Counted from the stretch's first letter, positions 54,152-63,661 are shown. The stretch: 64,000 nt of DNA from Campylobacter canadensis (GCF_013177655.1 NZ_CP035946.1:1550001-1614000), one strand, 5' to 3'. Notes: generated by a model not told the origin, from the sequence alone. Program-made: numbers and translations.

Positions 54152-55003
54152 TTAACCCCTTAAACAATAATCAAGTATTGCCATTCTAGCAAATACACCA
54201 TTTTTAACCTGAGTATTAATACGCATTTTTTCATGATTAGCTAAATTAGCACATATTTCAACTCCCCAATTTACAGGACCTGGATGCATAATAATTGCAT
54301 TGTCTTTTAATCTTTTTAGCCTTTGTTCGTTTAATGAAAAATCTTTCATAGATAAATTATTTACATCGCTTTTTTCATGTCTTTCATTTTGCACTCTAAG
54401 CATAATTAAAACATCAATTTCATCAATAATCTCATCAAAATCATTAAAAATAAAATCCTTGTTTTGATAAAGTAAAGGAGCACAAAAATATGTTTTTATG
54501 CCTAATTTATCAAACATAGCCTTATTGCTCTTTGCAACTCTTGAGTGAGCAATATCGCCTACTATGGCTACTTTTAACCTTGATAAATCTTTAAAATTTT
54601 CATAAATTGTAATTAAATCTAAAAGACTTTGAGATGGATGATGATTTTTACCGCTACCTGCGTTTATAATTGGAATATCTAAAGAAAAATCAATTTCATC
54701 ATCTTTTGTACGAATGATTAAAGCATCAACGCCTAAACTTTCAAAGCATTTGCAAGTATCAAACATACTCTCACCTTTGCTTAAAGATGATGTAGCGCTA
54801 TCAAAATTAATACATTTTAATCCTAATTTTAATGCAGCCATTTCAAAACTATTTTTTGTTCTTGTTGAATTTTCAAAAAACAAATTAGCAACTATTTTTT
54901 CTAGTGGAACAATATTTTTATTTGATTTAAATTCTAAAGCCTTATCAACTAAGTTTAAAAGCTCATTTGTATTTAAATCTTGTATTTTTAAAAAACTTTT
55001 CAT
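54152..55003 (-). CDS. pyrB: Aspartate carbamoyltransferase catalytic subunit
   Basis: The 283-residue enzyme has the carbamoyl-phosphate site FFENSTRTKNSFEMAA near 43-58 and the aspartate-side signature HPSQSLLDLITI near 122-133, with HPGPVNWGVEI near 243-253. It is a little shorter than the 295-310 average. It is first of pyrB-pyrC-carB, with a strong AAGGAGG ribosome site that a leader hairpin may cover. Confidence 0.96.
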   Translation of the reverse strand: MKSFLKIQDLNTNELLNLVDKALEFKSNKNIVPLEKIVANLFFENSTRTKNSFEMAALKLGLKCINFDSATSSLSKGESMFDTCKCFESLGVDALIIRTKDDEIDFSLDIPIINAGSGKNHHPSQSLLDLITIYENFKDLSRLKVAIVGDIAHSRVAKSNKAMFDKLGIKTYFCAPLLYQNKDFIFNDFDEIIDEIDVLIMLRVQNERHEKSDVNNLSMKDFSLNEQRLKRLKDNAIIMHPGPVNWGVEICANLANHEKMRINTQVKNGVFARMAILDYCLRG

Positions 55004-55007
55004 CTAA

Positions 55008-55031
55008 CCTCCTTGCTCCACGAGCCTAAGG
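55008..55031 (-). promoter_or_regulatory. Leader hairpin overlapping the pyrB ribosome site
   Basis: The minus-strand RNA can pair GCTC with GAGC around a GTG loop and extend with CCTT against AAGG; the latter is part of the AAGGAGG ribosome site five bases before the ATG. Such a structure could regulate pyrBC-carB translation. The stem is short, so this is tentative. Confidence 0.3.
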
Positions 55032-55085
55032 TATAAACGCTGAAAATATATTAATAAAGTTGGAGAATAATTTATAAAGAAAGAT

Positions 55086-55117
55086 AAAAAAATCTGTCAA
55101 TAATAACAGATTTTTTT
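55086..55117 (-). terminator. Terminator after the mscS-type gene
   Basis: A 12-bp perfect stem (55086-55097 with 55106-55117) with an eight-base loop ends in T7 on the minus strand, 11 bp past the channel gene stop. It separates that gene from pyrB. Confidence 0.85.
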
Positions 55118-55127
55118 TAAAAAAAAA

Positions 55128-56846
55128 TTAATTTTTTAAATTAATTTCAGGCATTTTTTCAATATAAAGACTTTGTGATGGAAAAGCAAAACTTAAACCA
55201 TTTTTTTCTACTATCTTCATAACTTCTAACATAATTTGTGATTTTGCTTGATAATAATCAATTGAAGCAATATTTTTAATATAAAAATATAACTGAATAT
55301 TAATACTGCTTGCAGCAAAATCATCTATCCATACATATAAACTTGATTTAAAACCTTCTAAATCATTTACACTAATAATATCTTGTTTGTAATAGTTTTT
55401 ATGTTTATGATAAAAAACATCATCACTTGAATGAGAAACCAAATCACTATTTAAAAGCATATCATGTAAATCTTTTACTACTTTATCAAGTTGCGCTCTT
55501 GAAGCATCATAAGTTACGCCTACGCATAATTTTACTCTTCTTCCGTATTTTCTTTTAGAATAATTTTTAATAGTTCCGCCTAACATTGTTGAATTTGGAA
55601 TAAAAACTAAGCAGTTATCAAAGGTTCTAATAGTAGTCTTTCTAAGACCTGTTTCTACTATTGTTCCTTCAATAGAGCCAACCTCTATCCAATCTCCTTG
55701 AGAAAAAGAATTATCAAAAAGCATTAAAATTGAAGCAAAAAAGTTAGCAATAATGTCTTTAGCAGCAAGTGCAACCGCTAAACCACCTATTCCTAAAGAA
55801 GCAACAATAGCGCTAATATCAAAGCCTACCTTTGCTAAAATTATTAAAATTGCAATTATTACAATAATAAAATATATAATTTTCATCATTAAATTAATTA
55901 CTTCTTTTCTACCGCTTTTTTTAGCTAATTTTGATAGTAAAATAACACCATAACCATTTAAAACAGCAATAATCAACCAAGTAAATAAAATAGTATTGAT
56001 AATTGCAAAAATCTTAATAATAGCAGGTAAAATCGGTGCTGGATAAAAAGATACTAAAAAACAAAGCCAACAAGCATAAGTATAAAAAATACAAAATAAA
56101 GGTTTTGTTAGACTTTCTAAAAAGTGTAAAAATACATCATTTTTTTCTCTTTTAAAAGCTTTTATAACAATGAAAAAAATAATTTTTAAAAAAATATTTT
56201 TAAATAAAAATACTAAAATTAAAATTAATATACAAATTGCTATTTTTCCTATATTTAAATATTTTAAAATATTATCTGGAATAAAACCATTAATGTATGA
56301 AATAATCTTATTTGCATCTAATTCTTGAAAAATATAATTATTTTGAAAAATATCTGTATTAACCCTTAAATAAGTAAGAATTTCAATTAAACTTTCTACA
56401 TCTATTTTATTTTCTTCTTTTAATTCAATAGCTTTTAATTTGTTTAAAGTATTATCAATTATGCTTTTTATAGCTGAGGTATTATCTTCTTTATTTGATT
56501 TTAAAAAAGTATTTTTTATATCATTTAAACTCTCATAAAAAGATAATTTTGCATTCTTTAAAACTGTATTTTCTTTGCTTTTTTTTAATTGAGTAAATAA
56601 TTCATTATTTAAGTTATTATCATTTATTTGCACACTAAAAACACTTAAAATTTGATGTTTTGAATTTTCATATTCTTTAATTTCAGCATTAATTTTAAGA
56701 TTATTTGCATCCTTTGCATCCTCACTTAACAAAGATGATGATTCTTTTATTTTATGATTAATTAAAATCAATTCATCAACGCTTTTTGTAAGTTCGTTTG
56801 CATAAATAAAAATAAATACAAACATTAATAATAAAATTTTTTTCAT
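55128..56846 (-). CDS. MscS-family mechanosensitive channel
   Basis: The 572-residue inner-membrane protein has a signal peptide (to about 17), a helical periplasmic region (about 18-190) and five or so membrane spans. The MscS pore helix region reads ASLGIGGLAVALAAKDIIAN near 352-371, followed by FDNSFSQGDWIEVGSIEGTI, the start of the beta domain, and a C-terminal cytoplasmic domain. It releases solutes on hypo-osmotic shock. Length fits the medium-sized members of Campylobacterota. It overlaps canB by 4 bp. Confidence 0.92.
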   Translation of the reverse strand: MKKILLLMFVFIFIYANELTKSVDELILINHKIKESSSLLSEDAKDANNLKINAEIKEYENSKHQILSVFSVQINDNNLNNELFTQLKKSKENTVLKNAKLSFYESLNDIKNTFLKSNKEDNTSAIKSIIDNTLNKLKAIELKEENKIDVESLIEILTYLRVNTDIFQNNYIFQELDANKIISYINGFIPDNILKYLNIGKIAICILILILVFLFKNIFLKIIFFIVIKAFKREKNDVFLHFLESLTKPLFCIFYTYACWLCFLVSFYPAPILPAIIKIFAIINTILFTWLIIAVLNGYGVILLSKLAKKSGRKEVINLMMKIIYFIIVIIAILIILAKVGFDISAIVASLGIGGLAVALAAKDIIANFFASILMLFDNSFSQGDWIEVGSIEGTIVETGLRKTTIRTFDNCLVFIPNSTMLGGTIKNYSKRKYGRRVKLCVGVTYDASRAQLDKVVKDLHDMLLNSDLVSHSSDDVFYHKHKNYYKQDIISVNDLEGFKSSLYVWIDDFAASSINIQLYFYIKNIASIDYYQAKSQIMLEVMKIVEKNGLSFAFPSQSLYIEKMPEINLKN

Positions 56847-57481
56847 TTTTTCTCCCCCAAAGGCATAAAATGCCCATTTTCTTCACAATATTCAAAAATT
56901 TCACCAGTTTGAATTAAAAAATACCAAGCTTTAATACTTAATTTTTTTTCTTCTACCATTTGCCTTACATTAGGATATGTTAAAAGATTGTTGTAAGAAT
57001 TTATAATATTTGCTTTTTCTATCATCCAAGACCTAAGCCCGTGCTGTCCTTCATAGTGATTTAATTCTAAAGTAAAATCAACTTGTTGCTTTATTTCATC
57101 AAGTTGGCTTACCCATTTACTAACATTTGGCAATAATTTTGCTTTTTCTTGGTTTATATCCTTGCAGCCACCACAATTACTATGACCACAAATAACTACA
57201 TTTTGTACCTTTAAAGCATATAAAGCATATTCAATTGCAGCTGTTGAAGCTAGATATTCATCTTTTATACGATACGGTGGAATAATATTTGCAATATTTC
57301 TTACAACAAATAATTCTCCTGGCAAGGTTGAAGTAATTAAATTTGGTAAAACTCTTGAATCAGCACATCCTACAAATAAGGTATGCGGATTTTGCTCTTC
57401 TTTTAAATTTTCAAATAGATTTTTATGTTCATTAAATCCTTCTTGCATAAACTGCAATGCACCTTTAATTAACTTATCCAT
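56843..57481 (-). CDS. canB: Beta-carbonic anhydrase
   Basis: The 212-residue enzyme interconverts CO2 and bicarbonate. Zinc ligands are Cys39 (in GCADSR), His100 and Cys103 (in CGHSNCGGC), with the catalytic dyad Asp41/Arg43. Length is normal. The C. jejuni homologue CanB supports growth in low CO2. It shares a transcript with the MscS-type channel (4-bp overlap) and is divergent from the Bax-inhibitor-1 gene. Confidence 0.95.
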   Translation of the reverse strand: MDKLIKGALQFMQEGFNEHKNLFENLKEEQNPHTLFVGCADSRVLPNLITSTLPGELFVVRNIANIIPPYRIKDEYLASTAAIEYALYALKVQNVVICGHSNCGGCKDINQEKAKLLPNVSKWVSQLDEIKQQVDFTLELNHYEGQHGLRSWMIEKANIINSYNNLLTYPNVRQMVEEKKLSIKAWYFLIQTGEIFEYCEENGHFMPLGEKK

Positions 57482-57544
57482 ATATCTCCTTTAAAAAAAC
57501 GAATTATTAAAAAAAAAGTTGAATACAGCATTAACCATATTAGT

Positions 57545-57550
57545 TATAAT
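57545..57550 (+). promoter_or_regulatory. Promoter -10 before the Bax-inhibitor-1 gene
   Basis: TATAAT at 57545-57550 lies about 42 bp upstream of the start. It is framed by an 8-bp inverted repeat (GTTGAATA at 57518-57525 and TATTCAAC at 57551-57558) that could be an operator. Confidence 0.45.
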
Positions 57551-57592
57551 TATTCAACGCCTTTGAGCGGAATTTAAAATAAGGAAAAAAAT

Positions 57593-58267
57593 ATGAATCT
57601 ATACGACAGAAGTTATGAAAGTTCTAGCGTTCGTTCAGATGCTGGTGTTTTTGTAAGAGATACTTATATGTATTTTGCATTATCGTTAATAGCAGCGACA
57701 ATCGGAGCATTTTTAGGTACAACTTATTTAGCACCTGTACTTGTTGGTAATTTAATGGCTAATATTATTATTTTAATAGCTGAAATAGGATTAATTATGT
57801 TTTTAAGCAGAATGCAAGTAAGTACTTTAGCTAGTTTTTTATTGTTTGTATTTGCCTTTATTAGCGGCTTAAGCTTAACAAGTATTATTTTTATAACTTT
57901 ACAAAGTGCTAATGGTGCTACAATTATTGCACAAGCTTTATTTTTAACAACTTTAGCCTTTGCAGGACTTAGCGTATTTGCATTTACAACTAAAAGAGAT
58001 TTTAGTGTATTTTCAAAAATCGCTTTTATTACTTTAATAGTTGTAATTGGTGCTTCTTTAGTTAATTTATTTTTTCAAAGTAGCTTATTAAATACTATAG
58101 TTTCTTGTGTTTGCGCTTTATTATTTAGTTATTTTATTATCTACGATACTCAAATGATTATAAGAGGCGCTTATAGAACACCTATTCAAGCAGCTATAGC
58201 TTTATATCTTGATTTTATCAATTTATTTATAAGCTTATTAAATATTTTAAGAAGCGTAAGAGATTAA
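57593..58267 (+). CDS. Bax inhibitor-1/YccA family membrane protein
   Basis: The 224-residue protein has seven membrane spans and the BI-1 pattern, including FAFISGLSLTSIIF near 101-114, FAGLSVFAFTTKRDFS near 122-137 and the C-terminal YLDFINLFISLLNILR. Relatives form pH-sensitive calcium leaks (BsYetJ) or modulate FtsH (YccA). It is monocistronic, closed by a hairpin terminator, and precedes secG as in C. jejuni. Confidence 0.93.
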   Translation: MNLYDRSYESSSVRSDAGVFVRDTYMYFALSLIAATIGAFLGTTYLAPVLVGNLMANIIILIAEIGLIMFLSRMQVSTLASFLLFVFAFISGLSLTSIIFITLQSANGATIIAQALFLTTLAFAGLSVFAFTTKRDFSVFSKIAFITLIVVIGASLVNLFFQSSLLNTIVSCVCALLFSYFIIYDTQMIIRGAYRTPIQAAIALYLDFINLFISLLNILRSVRD

Positions 58268-58271
58268 TTTC

Positions 58272-58294
58272 TAAGCCCTTTATCTAAGGGCTTA
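58272..58294 (+). terminator. Terminator after the Bax-inhibitor-1 gene
   Basis: A 9-bp perfect stem (58272-58280 with 58286-58294, TAAGCCCTT / AAGGGCTTA) with a five-base loop, followed by A/T-rich sequence. Confidence 0.7.
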
Positions 58295-58317
58295 ATTAAA
58301 ATTTAAATTTTTAATAA

Positions 58318-58323
58318 TATAAT
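58318..58323 (+). promoter_or_regulatory. Promoter -10 of the secG operon
   Basis: TATAAT at 58318-58323, 31 bp before the secG start and directly after the preceding terminator. No TG extension and no -35. Confidence 0.45.
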
Positions 58324-58353
58324 ACAAATTTTATTTTTAAAGGAAAACACCCG

Positions 58354-58674
58354 ATGAATACAATTTTTATCATATTACAATTTATTTTAGTGATTATAAT
58401 TTGTGCTTGTGTTTTAATGCAAAAAAGTTCAAGCATAGGTTTAGGTGCTTACAGTGGTTCAAACGAAAGCTTGTTTGGAGCAAAAGGTTCAGCAGGATTT
58501 TTAGCTAAATTTACCTTTATCGTAGGCTTTTTATTAGTATTAAATACCATTTATTTGGGTTATTCATACAATAAGCGTCAAGATTCTTTAGTTGATAAAT
58601 TAGAAGAATATCAAAATAAAACAATCTTACCAAAATCACAATTACCAGCAAATAATGAAAATAAGGATAAATAA
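58354..58674 (+). CDS. secG: Preprotein translocase subunit SecG
   Basis: The 106-residue protein has two membrane spans (about 3-21 and 49-68) separated by the conserved loop [22 protein letters not shown]. It is an accessory part of the SecYEG channel. The start codon has AAAGGAA upstream. It begins secG-frr-RDD-nrdB-pcm-lgt-PepSY, with overlap of one base to frr. Confidence 0.95.
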   Translation: MNTIFIILQFILVIIICACVLMQKSSSIGLGAYSGSNESLFGAKGSAGFLAKFTFIVGFLLVLNTIYLGYSYNKRQDSLVDKLEEYQNKTILPKSQLPANNENKDK

Positions 58675-59231
58675 TGCTAACTGATATATATACAAAACAA
58701 AAAGAAAATAATGAAAAAGCGTGCAATGCACTAAAAAAAGAATTTCAAACAATTAGAAGTGGTAAGGTAAATATATCAATACTTGATAATATTATGGTTG
58801 ATTATTATGGCAGCCCAACTCCACTTAATCAAGTTGCTAGCGTTTTAGCTACTGATGCAACTACAATCACAATCAACCCTTGGGAAAAAAATATGGTAAA
58901 GGTGATTGATAGCGCTATTAAAGCAGCAAATATTGGAGTAAATCCTAATGCTGATGCTGATGGTATAAAATTATTTTTTCCACCAATGACAAAAGAGCAA
59001 AGAGAAGAAAATGCAAAAATTGCAAAAGCAATGGGTGAAAAATGCAAAGTAGCAATAAGAAACATAAGAAAAGATGCTAATGATGAGGTTAAAAAATTAG
59101 AAAAAGACAAAGTTCTAAGTGAAGATGAAGCAAAAAAAGCTTATGATGAAATTCAAAAAGCAACCGATTTAGCAATCGCAAAAACAGATGAATTAGTAAA
59201 AGAAAAAGAAACTCAATTACTAAAAGTATAA
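58674..59231 (+). CDS. frr: Ribosome recycling factor
   Basis: The 185-residue protein mimics tRNA and splits post-termination ribosomes with EF-G. The sequence shows [20 protein letters not shown] near 24-43, [13 protein letters not shown] and the basic [18 protein letters not shown] near 132-149. Length is exactly typical. It shares one base with secG. Confidence 0.97.
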   Translation: MLTDIYTKQKENNEKACNALKKEFQTIRSGKVNISILDNIMVDYYGSPTPLNQVASVLATDATTITINPWEKNMVKVIDSAIKAANIGVNPNADADGIKLFFPPMTKEQREENAKIAKAMGEKCKVAIRNIRKDANDEVKKLEKDKVLSEDEAKKAYDEIQKATDLAIAKTDELVKEKETQLLKV

Positions 59232-59234
59232 ATT

Positions 59235-59645
59235 ATGGCAAAAGTTAAATTTGCCACTATTTATGATAGATTTAAGGCAGGTATTATTGATTTATTTATG
59301 ATAATGATGCCAATTCAGTATTTTTTTACGTACATAATTGCAGGCAGTGCATTTGAATATAGAAGTAGTCAAATGCTAATTGCCTATGCTAGTATTTTTT
59401 ATATTTTTATACTTATATTATTTTTTTTATTTAAGGCTCAAAGCCCTGGGTATAAATATATGTTTTTACATTTAAGGGCTATTGATGGAAAAAAAGCAAA
59501 TTTATACCAACTTGTACTAAGATTTATTATATTTTTAATAAGTTTTGCTTTTTTATTTGGAATTGTTTTTCCTTTTTTTAGAAAGGACAACAAATTTATA
59601 CACGATATATTAAGTAAAACAATTGTTTTAAAGGAGTTAAAATGA
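59235..59645 (+). CDS. RDD family membrane protein
   Basis: The 136-residue protein has three membrane spans. The first carries the RDD-type pattern (YDRFKAGIIDLFMIM near 9-23), in which the usual R-D-D is present as R, D, and the second Asp is not obvious, and GYKYMFLHLRAIDG near 72-85 is conserved. The function of the family is unclear, possibly ion transport. Start GGC-rich region: ATG 4 bp after frr. C. jejuni has the same order. Confidence 0.82.
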   Translation: MAKVKFATIYDRFKAGIIDLFMIMMPIQYFFTYIIAGSAFEYRSSQMLIAYASIFYIFILILFFLFKAQSPGYKYMFLHLRAIDGKKANLYQLVLRFIIFLISFAFLFGIVFPFFRKDNKFIHDILSKTIVLKELK

Positions 59646-60664
59646 ATAGAAAAAGAATTTATAATCCACAAAGTAATGAAAACTTAACCGATAGAAGAGT
59701 TTTTAACGGTAATCCGCAAGGAATTTTAAATTTCACTAAAGCAAAATATGAATGGGCTTTAAAATTATGGGATTTAATGGAGGCTAACACTTGGTTTCCA
59801 AGAGAAGTTGATACTACAAAAGATGCTCTTGATTATAAATGCAATCTTACAAGTAGTGAAAAAAGAATGTATGATTTAGTTTGGAGTCAATTAATATCTA
59901 TGGATAGTTTTCAAACAAACAATCTTGCTGATAATATAAACCCTTACATTACTGCACCTGAAATAAATGCAGTTTTAGCAAGACAAGCTTATGAAGAGGC
60001 AAATCATTCAAAATCTTATGCGGTAATGGTTGAAGCTATTTGTGAAAATACTGATTTAATTTATGAAATGGAAAAACACGACGCAACTTTACGCAAAAAA
60101 AATGATTTTATTTCAAGTCTTTATGAAGAACTCGCAGGAGATGTTACTGATGAAAAATTATTATTTGCAATGGTTGCAAATCAAATCTTAGAAGGGATTT
60201 ATTTTTACAGTGGCTTTACAGCAATTTATGCTCTTGCTCGTGCTGGAAAAATGCTTGGCTCAGCTCAAATGATTAGATTTATTCAAAGAGATGAAATAAC
60301 CCATCTTTTATTATTTCAAAATATGATTAATTCTGTTCGCAAAGAAAGACCTGATTTGTTTAATGATGCAAATATAGCTAAAATTTATTCAATGTTTGAA
60401 AAAGCTGCAGAGCTTGAAATTGAATGGGGTAAATATATAACTCAAAATCAAATTATGGGCTTTACTGATGATATAATTACTGAATATATTCATTATCTAG
60501 TAGATCAAAGACTAAGCGCAATAGGACTTGCAAAAAAATACAATGCAAAACATCCTATTAAATGGGTTGATGATTTTTCTAAATTCAATGACCAAAAAAG
60601 CAATTTCTTTGAAAGTAAAGTTACAAATTACAGCAAGGGAAGTTTAAGTTTTGATGATTTTTAA
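59642..60664 (+). CDS. nrdB: Ribonucleotide reductase beta subunit
   Basis: The 340-residue di-iron subunit houses the radical cofactor for class I ribonucleotide reductase. Iron-ligand motifs AYEEANHSKSY near 113-123 and RDEITHLLLF near 218-227 are intact, as is the WFPREVDTTKD region near 52-62. It partners with NrdA, which is not in this window. It overlaps the RDD gene by 4 bp and pcm by 14 bp. Confidence 0.96.
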   Translation: MNRKRIYNPQSNENLTDRRVFNGNPQGILNFTKAKYEWALKLWDLMEANTWFPREVDTTKDALDYKCNLTSSEKRMYDLVWSQLISMDSFQTNNLADNINPYITAPEINAVLARQAYEEANHSKSYAVMVEAICENTDLIYEMEKHDATLRKKNDFISSLYEELAGDVTDEKLLFAMVANQILEGIYFYSGFTAIYALARAGKMLGSAQMIRFIQRDEITHLLLFQNMINSVRKERPDLFNDANIAKIYSMFEKAAELEIEWGKYITQNQIMGFTDDIITEYIHYLVDQRLSAIGLAKKYNAKHPIKWVDDFSKFNDQKSNFFESKVTNYSKGSLSFDDF

Positions 60665-61289
60665 AGATAATTTTGAAAGAGAAAAATGTATAGAATTTGC
60701 AAATCAAATTAGCAAAGAAGTAAATCTAAGCAAAGAAGTAAAAGAAGCTTTTGCAAATACACCTCGTGAGATTTTTGTGCCAATTAGCGCTAATGCTTAT
60801 GAGTTATTTGCAGCACCAATACACAAAAATCAATGGATTAGTTCTCCTATAACAGTTGCTAAAATGACTATGGCACTTGAATTAAAAAATGTTGATTGTA
60901 TTTTAGAAATTGGCTGTGGTACTGGCTATCAAGCTGCATTATTATCTTATTTGGTTCGTAGGGTTTTTTCTCTTGAAAGAATTCAAAGTTTAGCCAATAA
61001 TGCAATTAAAAATCTAAACGCAATCCAAGCAAAGGTTCAAGTAAGATATGCTGATGGTAATCTAGGCTTTAAAAACTATGCACCTTATGAAAGAATTTTA
61101 CTTTCTGCATATACAAAAGAAATTCCTGATATTTTATTTGAACAACTTGAAGAAAACGGAATTTTAGTAGCACCAATTGGAGATGAAAACGAACAAGCAA
61201 TAACAAAATTTACAAAAAGCAAAAATGGAATAAAAAAAGAAATATTAGATAAATGCGTTTTTGTACCTATGCTAAGTGGTTTAGAATAA
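60651..61289 (+). CDS. pcm: Protein-L-isoaspartate O-methyltransferase
   Basis: The 212-residue repair enzyme methylates isoaspartyl residues. AdoMet motif ILEIGCGTGYQAALL lies near 84-98, with PREIFVP near 37-43 and the conserved SSPITVAKMTMAL near 64-76. Either of two adjacent ATG codons (60651 or 60654) may start it. It overlaps nrdB by 14 bp and abuts lgt directly. Confidence 0.94.
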   Translation: MMIFKDNFEREKCIEFANQISKEVNLSKEVKEAFANTPREIFVPISANAYELFAAPIHKNQWISSPITVAKMTMALELKNVDCILEIGCGTGYQAALLSYLVRRVFSLERIQSLANNAIKNLNAIQAKVQVRYADGNLGFKNYAPYERILLSAYTKEIPDILFEQLEENGILVAPIGDENEQAITKFTKSKNGIKKEILDKCVFVPMLSGLE

Positions 61290-62096
61290 ATGCTAGAATT
61301 TTGGCAACATTTTTATGAAAATACTAATGTAGTAGCTTTTGATATTTTTGGTATTAAGGTTCGCTATTATGCGCTTTGTTATATTGTGTCGCTTTTACTT
61401 GCCTTATTTATAGCGATGAAAAATGCTAAAGATTTTTCTTTTTCTAAAAAAGAAATAGAAAATTATTTTATTTGGATTGAAATTGGTATTATTTTAGGGG
61501 CTAGACTTGGATTTGTGTTTGTTTATAGTGATTATAGATTTTATTACCTTACACATCCTTGGCAAATTTTTAATCCTTTTATGGGAGGTGAATTCGTAGG
61601 AATTGCTGGAATGAGTTTTCACGGTGCAGTTTTTGGTGCTTTTGTAGCTAGTTATTTATATGCAAAAAAACATAAAAAAAATTTATTTACTTTGCTTGAT
61701 TTAGTTGCTTTTAGCGTTCCACTTGCTTATATTTTTGGAAGAATTGGAAATTTTTTAAACCATGAGTTGTTTGGAAGAAGCACTGAAGTTGCTTGGGGTG
61801 TTTATGTAGATGGCGTTTTAAGACATCCATCTCAACTTTATGAAGCATTTTGTGAAGGATTATTGGTATTTTTAGTAATTTTATACTTTAAAAAAAGACA
61901 AAAATTTACAGGTCAATTAATATGTATTTATGGGATTTCTTATTCTATTGCTAGATTTTTCTGCGAATTTTTTAGAGAACCTGATAGTAATTTAGGTTTG
62001 ATTACTTTTTATTTATCAATGGGTCAAATTTTAAGTATAATAATGATTTTTATTTGCAGTATTGTTTATTTTAGGAGAAGAAATGAAAGTATTTAG
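61290..62096 (+). CDS. lgt: Prolipoprotein diacylglyceryl transferase
   Basis: The 268-residue membrane enzyme adds diacylglycerol to the lipobox cysteine. It has seven spans, the signature GRIGNFLNHELFGR near 149-162, and SFHGAVFGAF near 109-118 with the essential His. The start directly follows the pcm stop; its 3 prime end overlaps the PepSY gene by 14 bp. Confidence 0.96.
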   Translation: MLEFWQHFYENTNVVAFDIFGIKVRYYALCYIVSLLLALFIAMKNAKDFSFSKKEIENYFIWIEIGIILGARLGFVFVYSDYRFYYLTHPWQIFNPFMGGEFVGIAGMSFHGAVFGAFVASYLYAKKHKKNLFTLLDLVAFSVPLAYIFGRIGNFLNHELFGRSTEVAWGVYVDGVLRHPSQLYEAFCEGLLVFLVILYFKKRQKFTGQLICIYGISYSIARFFCEFFREPDSNLGLITFYLSMGQILSIIMIFICSIVYFRRRNESI

Positions 62097-63486
62097 AGTT
62101 TTTCATAGCACATTTGCGGTTGTGCTTTGTTGGTTTTTATTTTTTATAAGTTTTTTTGGTTGTGTGTCTTACATAAATGATTACACTAATTATTATATGC
62201 AGCCAAGCATTCAAAAAAATCATTCAAAAGAAGTTAGTCTTAATGATTGTATTGATTATGCGCAAAAAGAGTTTAAAGATTATGAGACAATAAATGTTGC
62301 AACACCAACTTTTTATAATAATTTATGTGAGATAAATTACTTCAATGCAAACTCAACTAAAGCTGAAAAAAAATCAAACATAGCATACTTTGATGGAGAA
62401 GAAAAATATACAAAAACCCCTACCTTAGGTGCTAAATTTTTATTTGGAATGCATTATAAAATTTTTCCTTTTAAAAGCACACAAAGCATTATTGAAGCAC
62501 TTATTAGCATAGTTGCTTTTTGTATGTTTTTAATTATTCTTAGCGGTTTTTTTATTATTGGTAAGAAAAAAATATTTGAACTAAAAGGAAAAAATCCTTA
62601 TGCTAAAAATTATGATTTTCATATCTTAGTTGGCACTTTTATTGCGGTGTTTTTAGGCTTTTTATCACTTAGTGGAATTGCTTTAAATTACGCAAAAGAC
62701 ATTGATAAGTTTTTTACAACAAAGGTTCAAAAAAAGCAAAGTAAAGAAAAAGTAAGTGTTGATAATTCTTATATTTTTGATACAAATAAAATATTAGAGT
62801 TTTACTCAACAGCAAGCGATAAACTTGGCACAAAAGAGCTAATAATCACACTAAACAAGGCTAAAAAACAAGTTCAAATAAGCCCTATTAAAAATATAAA
62901 TTCATTAAAATCTTTTAATCAAAGTGCATCAAATAATATAGTTTTTGATGAAGAAAAAATGCTTGAAGATAAAAGTTTTAGTGTAAAAAATAACTCTTTT
63001 TGGCAAAGTGTTTATGAGATATCTTTTACTTTTCATAGAGTAAAATTTGCCCCTATTTATTTAAGTTTGCTTTTATTTGCTTGCGGAATTTTAGCTTGCG
63101 TATTTATCTATAAAGCAATGCAAATGTATGCAATTAAAAAGAAAAAAGCAAATTATCTAGCCTTAGCAAATTCTGCATTTTTTTCTTGTTTTAATGCAAG
63201 TATTGCTTATTTAATAGCAAATAAAATTCTTTCAGCGGATTTAGCAAATAGAGCTTTAATGGAGCAAAGTTTCTTTTATGCAATCTTTGTTTTAAGCTTT
63301 GCATTGAGTTTTATTTTTTATAAAAAGCAAAGTATTTTAAATTATTTTAGCATTGCATTACTTGTAATTTTATTGCTTTGTGATTTTATTTTTTCATATT
63401 ATTCTATTGTAACCGTAGGTTTTAATATAATGTGGATAATATTTATAATATTTTTTGCAAGGAGAAAAAATGGTTTTGTTATTTAA
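62083..63486 (+). CDS. PepSY-domain membrane protein
   Basis: The start is set at 62083 because AGGAG lies six bases upstream; a longer reading from 62062 lacks one. The 467-residue protein has an N-terminal span (about 7-32), a periplasmic loop, paired spans around 145 and 190, a second loop and five C-terminal spans. It matches PepSY-associated transmembrane proteins (PiuB-like), often linked to iron-siderophore reduction. No receptor or reductase lies next to it, so the role is unproved. Confidence 0.8.
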   Translation: MKVFRVFHSTFAVVLCWFLFFISFFGCVSYINDYTNYYMQPSIQKNHSKEVSLNDCIDYAQKEFKDYETINVATPTFYNNLCEINYFNANSTKAEKKSNIAYFDGEEKYTKTPTLGAKFLFGMHYKIFPFKSTQSIIEALISIVAFCMFLIILSGFFIIGKKKIFELKGKNPYAKNYDFHILVGTFIAVFLGFLSLSGIALNYAKDIDKFFTTKVQKKQSKEKVSVDNSYIFDTNKILEFYSTASDKLGTKELIITLNKAKKQVQISPIKNINSLKSFNQSASNNIVFDEEKMLEDKSFSVKNNSFWQSVYEISFTFHRVKFAPIYLSLLLFACGILACVFIYKAMQMYAIKKKKANYLALANSAFFSCFNASIAYLIANKILSADLANRALMEQSFFYAIFVLSFALSFIFYKKQSILNYFSIALLVILLLCDFIFSYYSIVTVGFNIMWIIFIIFFARRKNGFVI

Positions 63487-63661
63487 TATAATAGCTGCTT
63501 TATGCGTATTTTTTAACTATGCTAAAATTGCTTTAGCTATATTTGCAATTAGCTTTATAGCTATGTTTTTCACGCAATCTTTTGCTTTATCTTTTTTACT
63601 TTTTGTAGCTTCAATAATATTTTTTGTACCACTTAGCGTTTTATTTAAGGTAAAAAAATGA
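63470..63661 (+). CDS. Small membrane protein, unknown
   Basis: The start is the ATG at 63470, with AAGGAG six bases upstream; an upstream TTG start is less likely. The 63-residue product starts MVLLFNIIAALCVFF and is nearly all hydrophobic, with two or three spans and a KVKK tail. It overlaps the PepSY gene by 17 bp and the next gene by 4 bp. It resembles small subunits found beside PepSY proteins, but I recognise no family. Confidence 0.65.
   Translation: MVLLFNIIAALCVFFNYAKIALAIFAISFIAMFFTQSFALSFLLFVASIIFFVPLSVLFKVKK

Noticed and set aside
62062-62082. Longer N-terminus of the PepSY protein
   Set aside because: The ATG at 62083 has AGGAG at ideal spacing and starts with a normal membrane anchor sequence.
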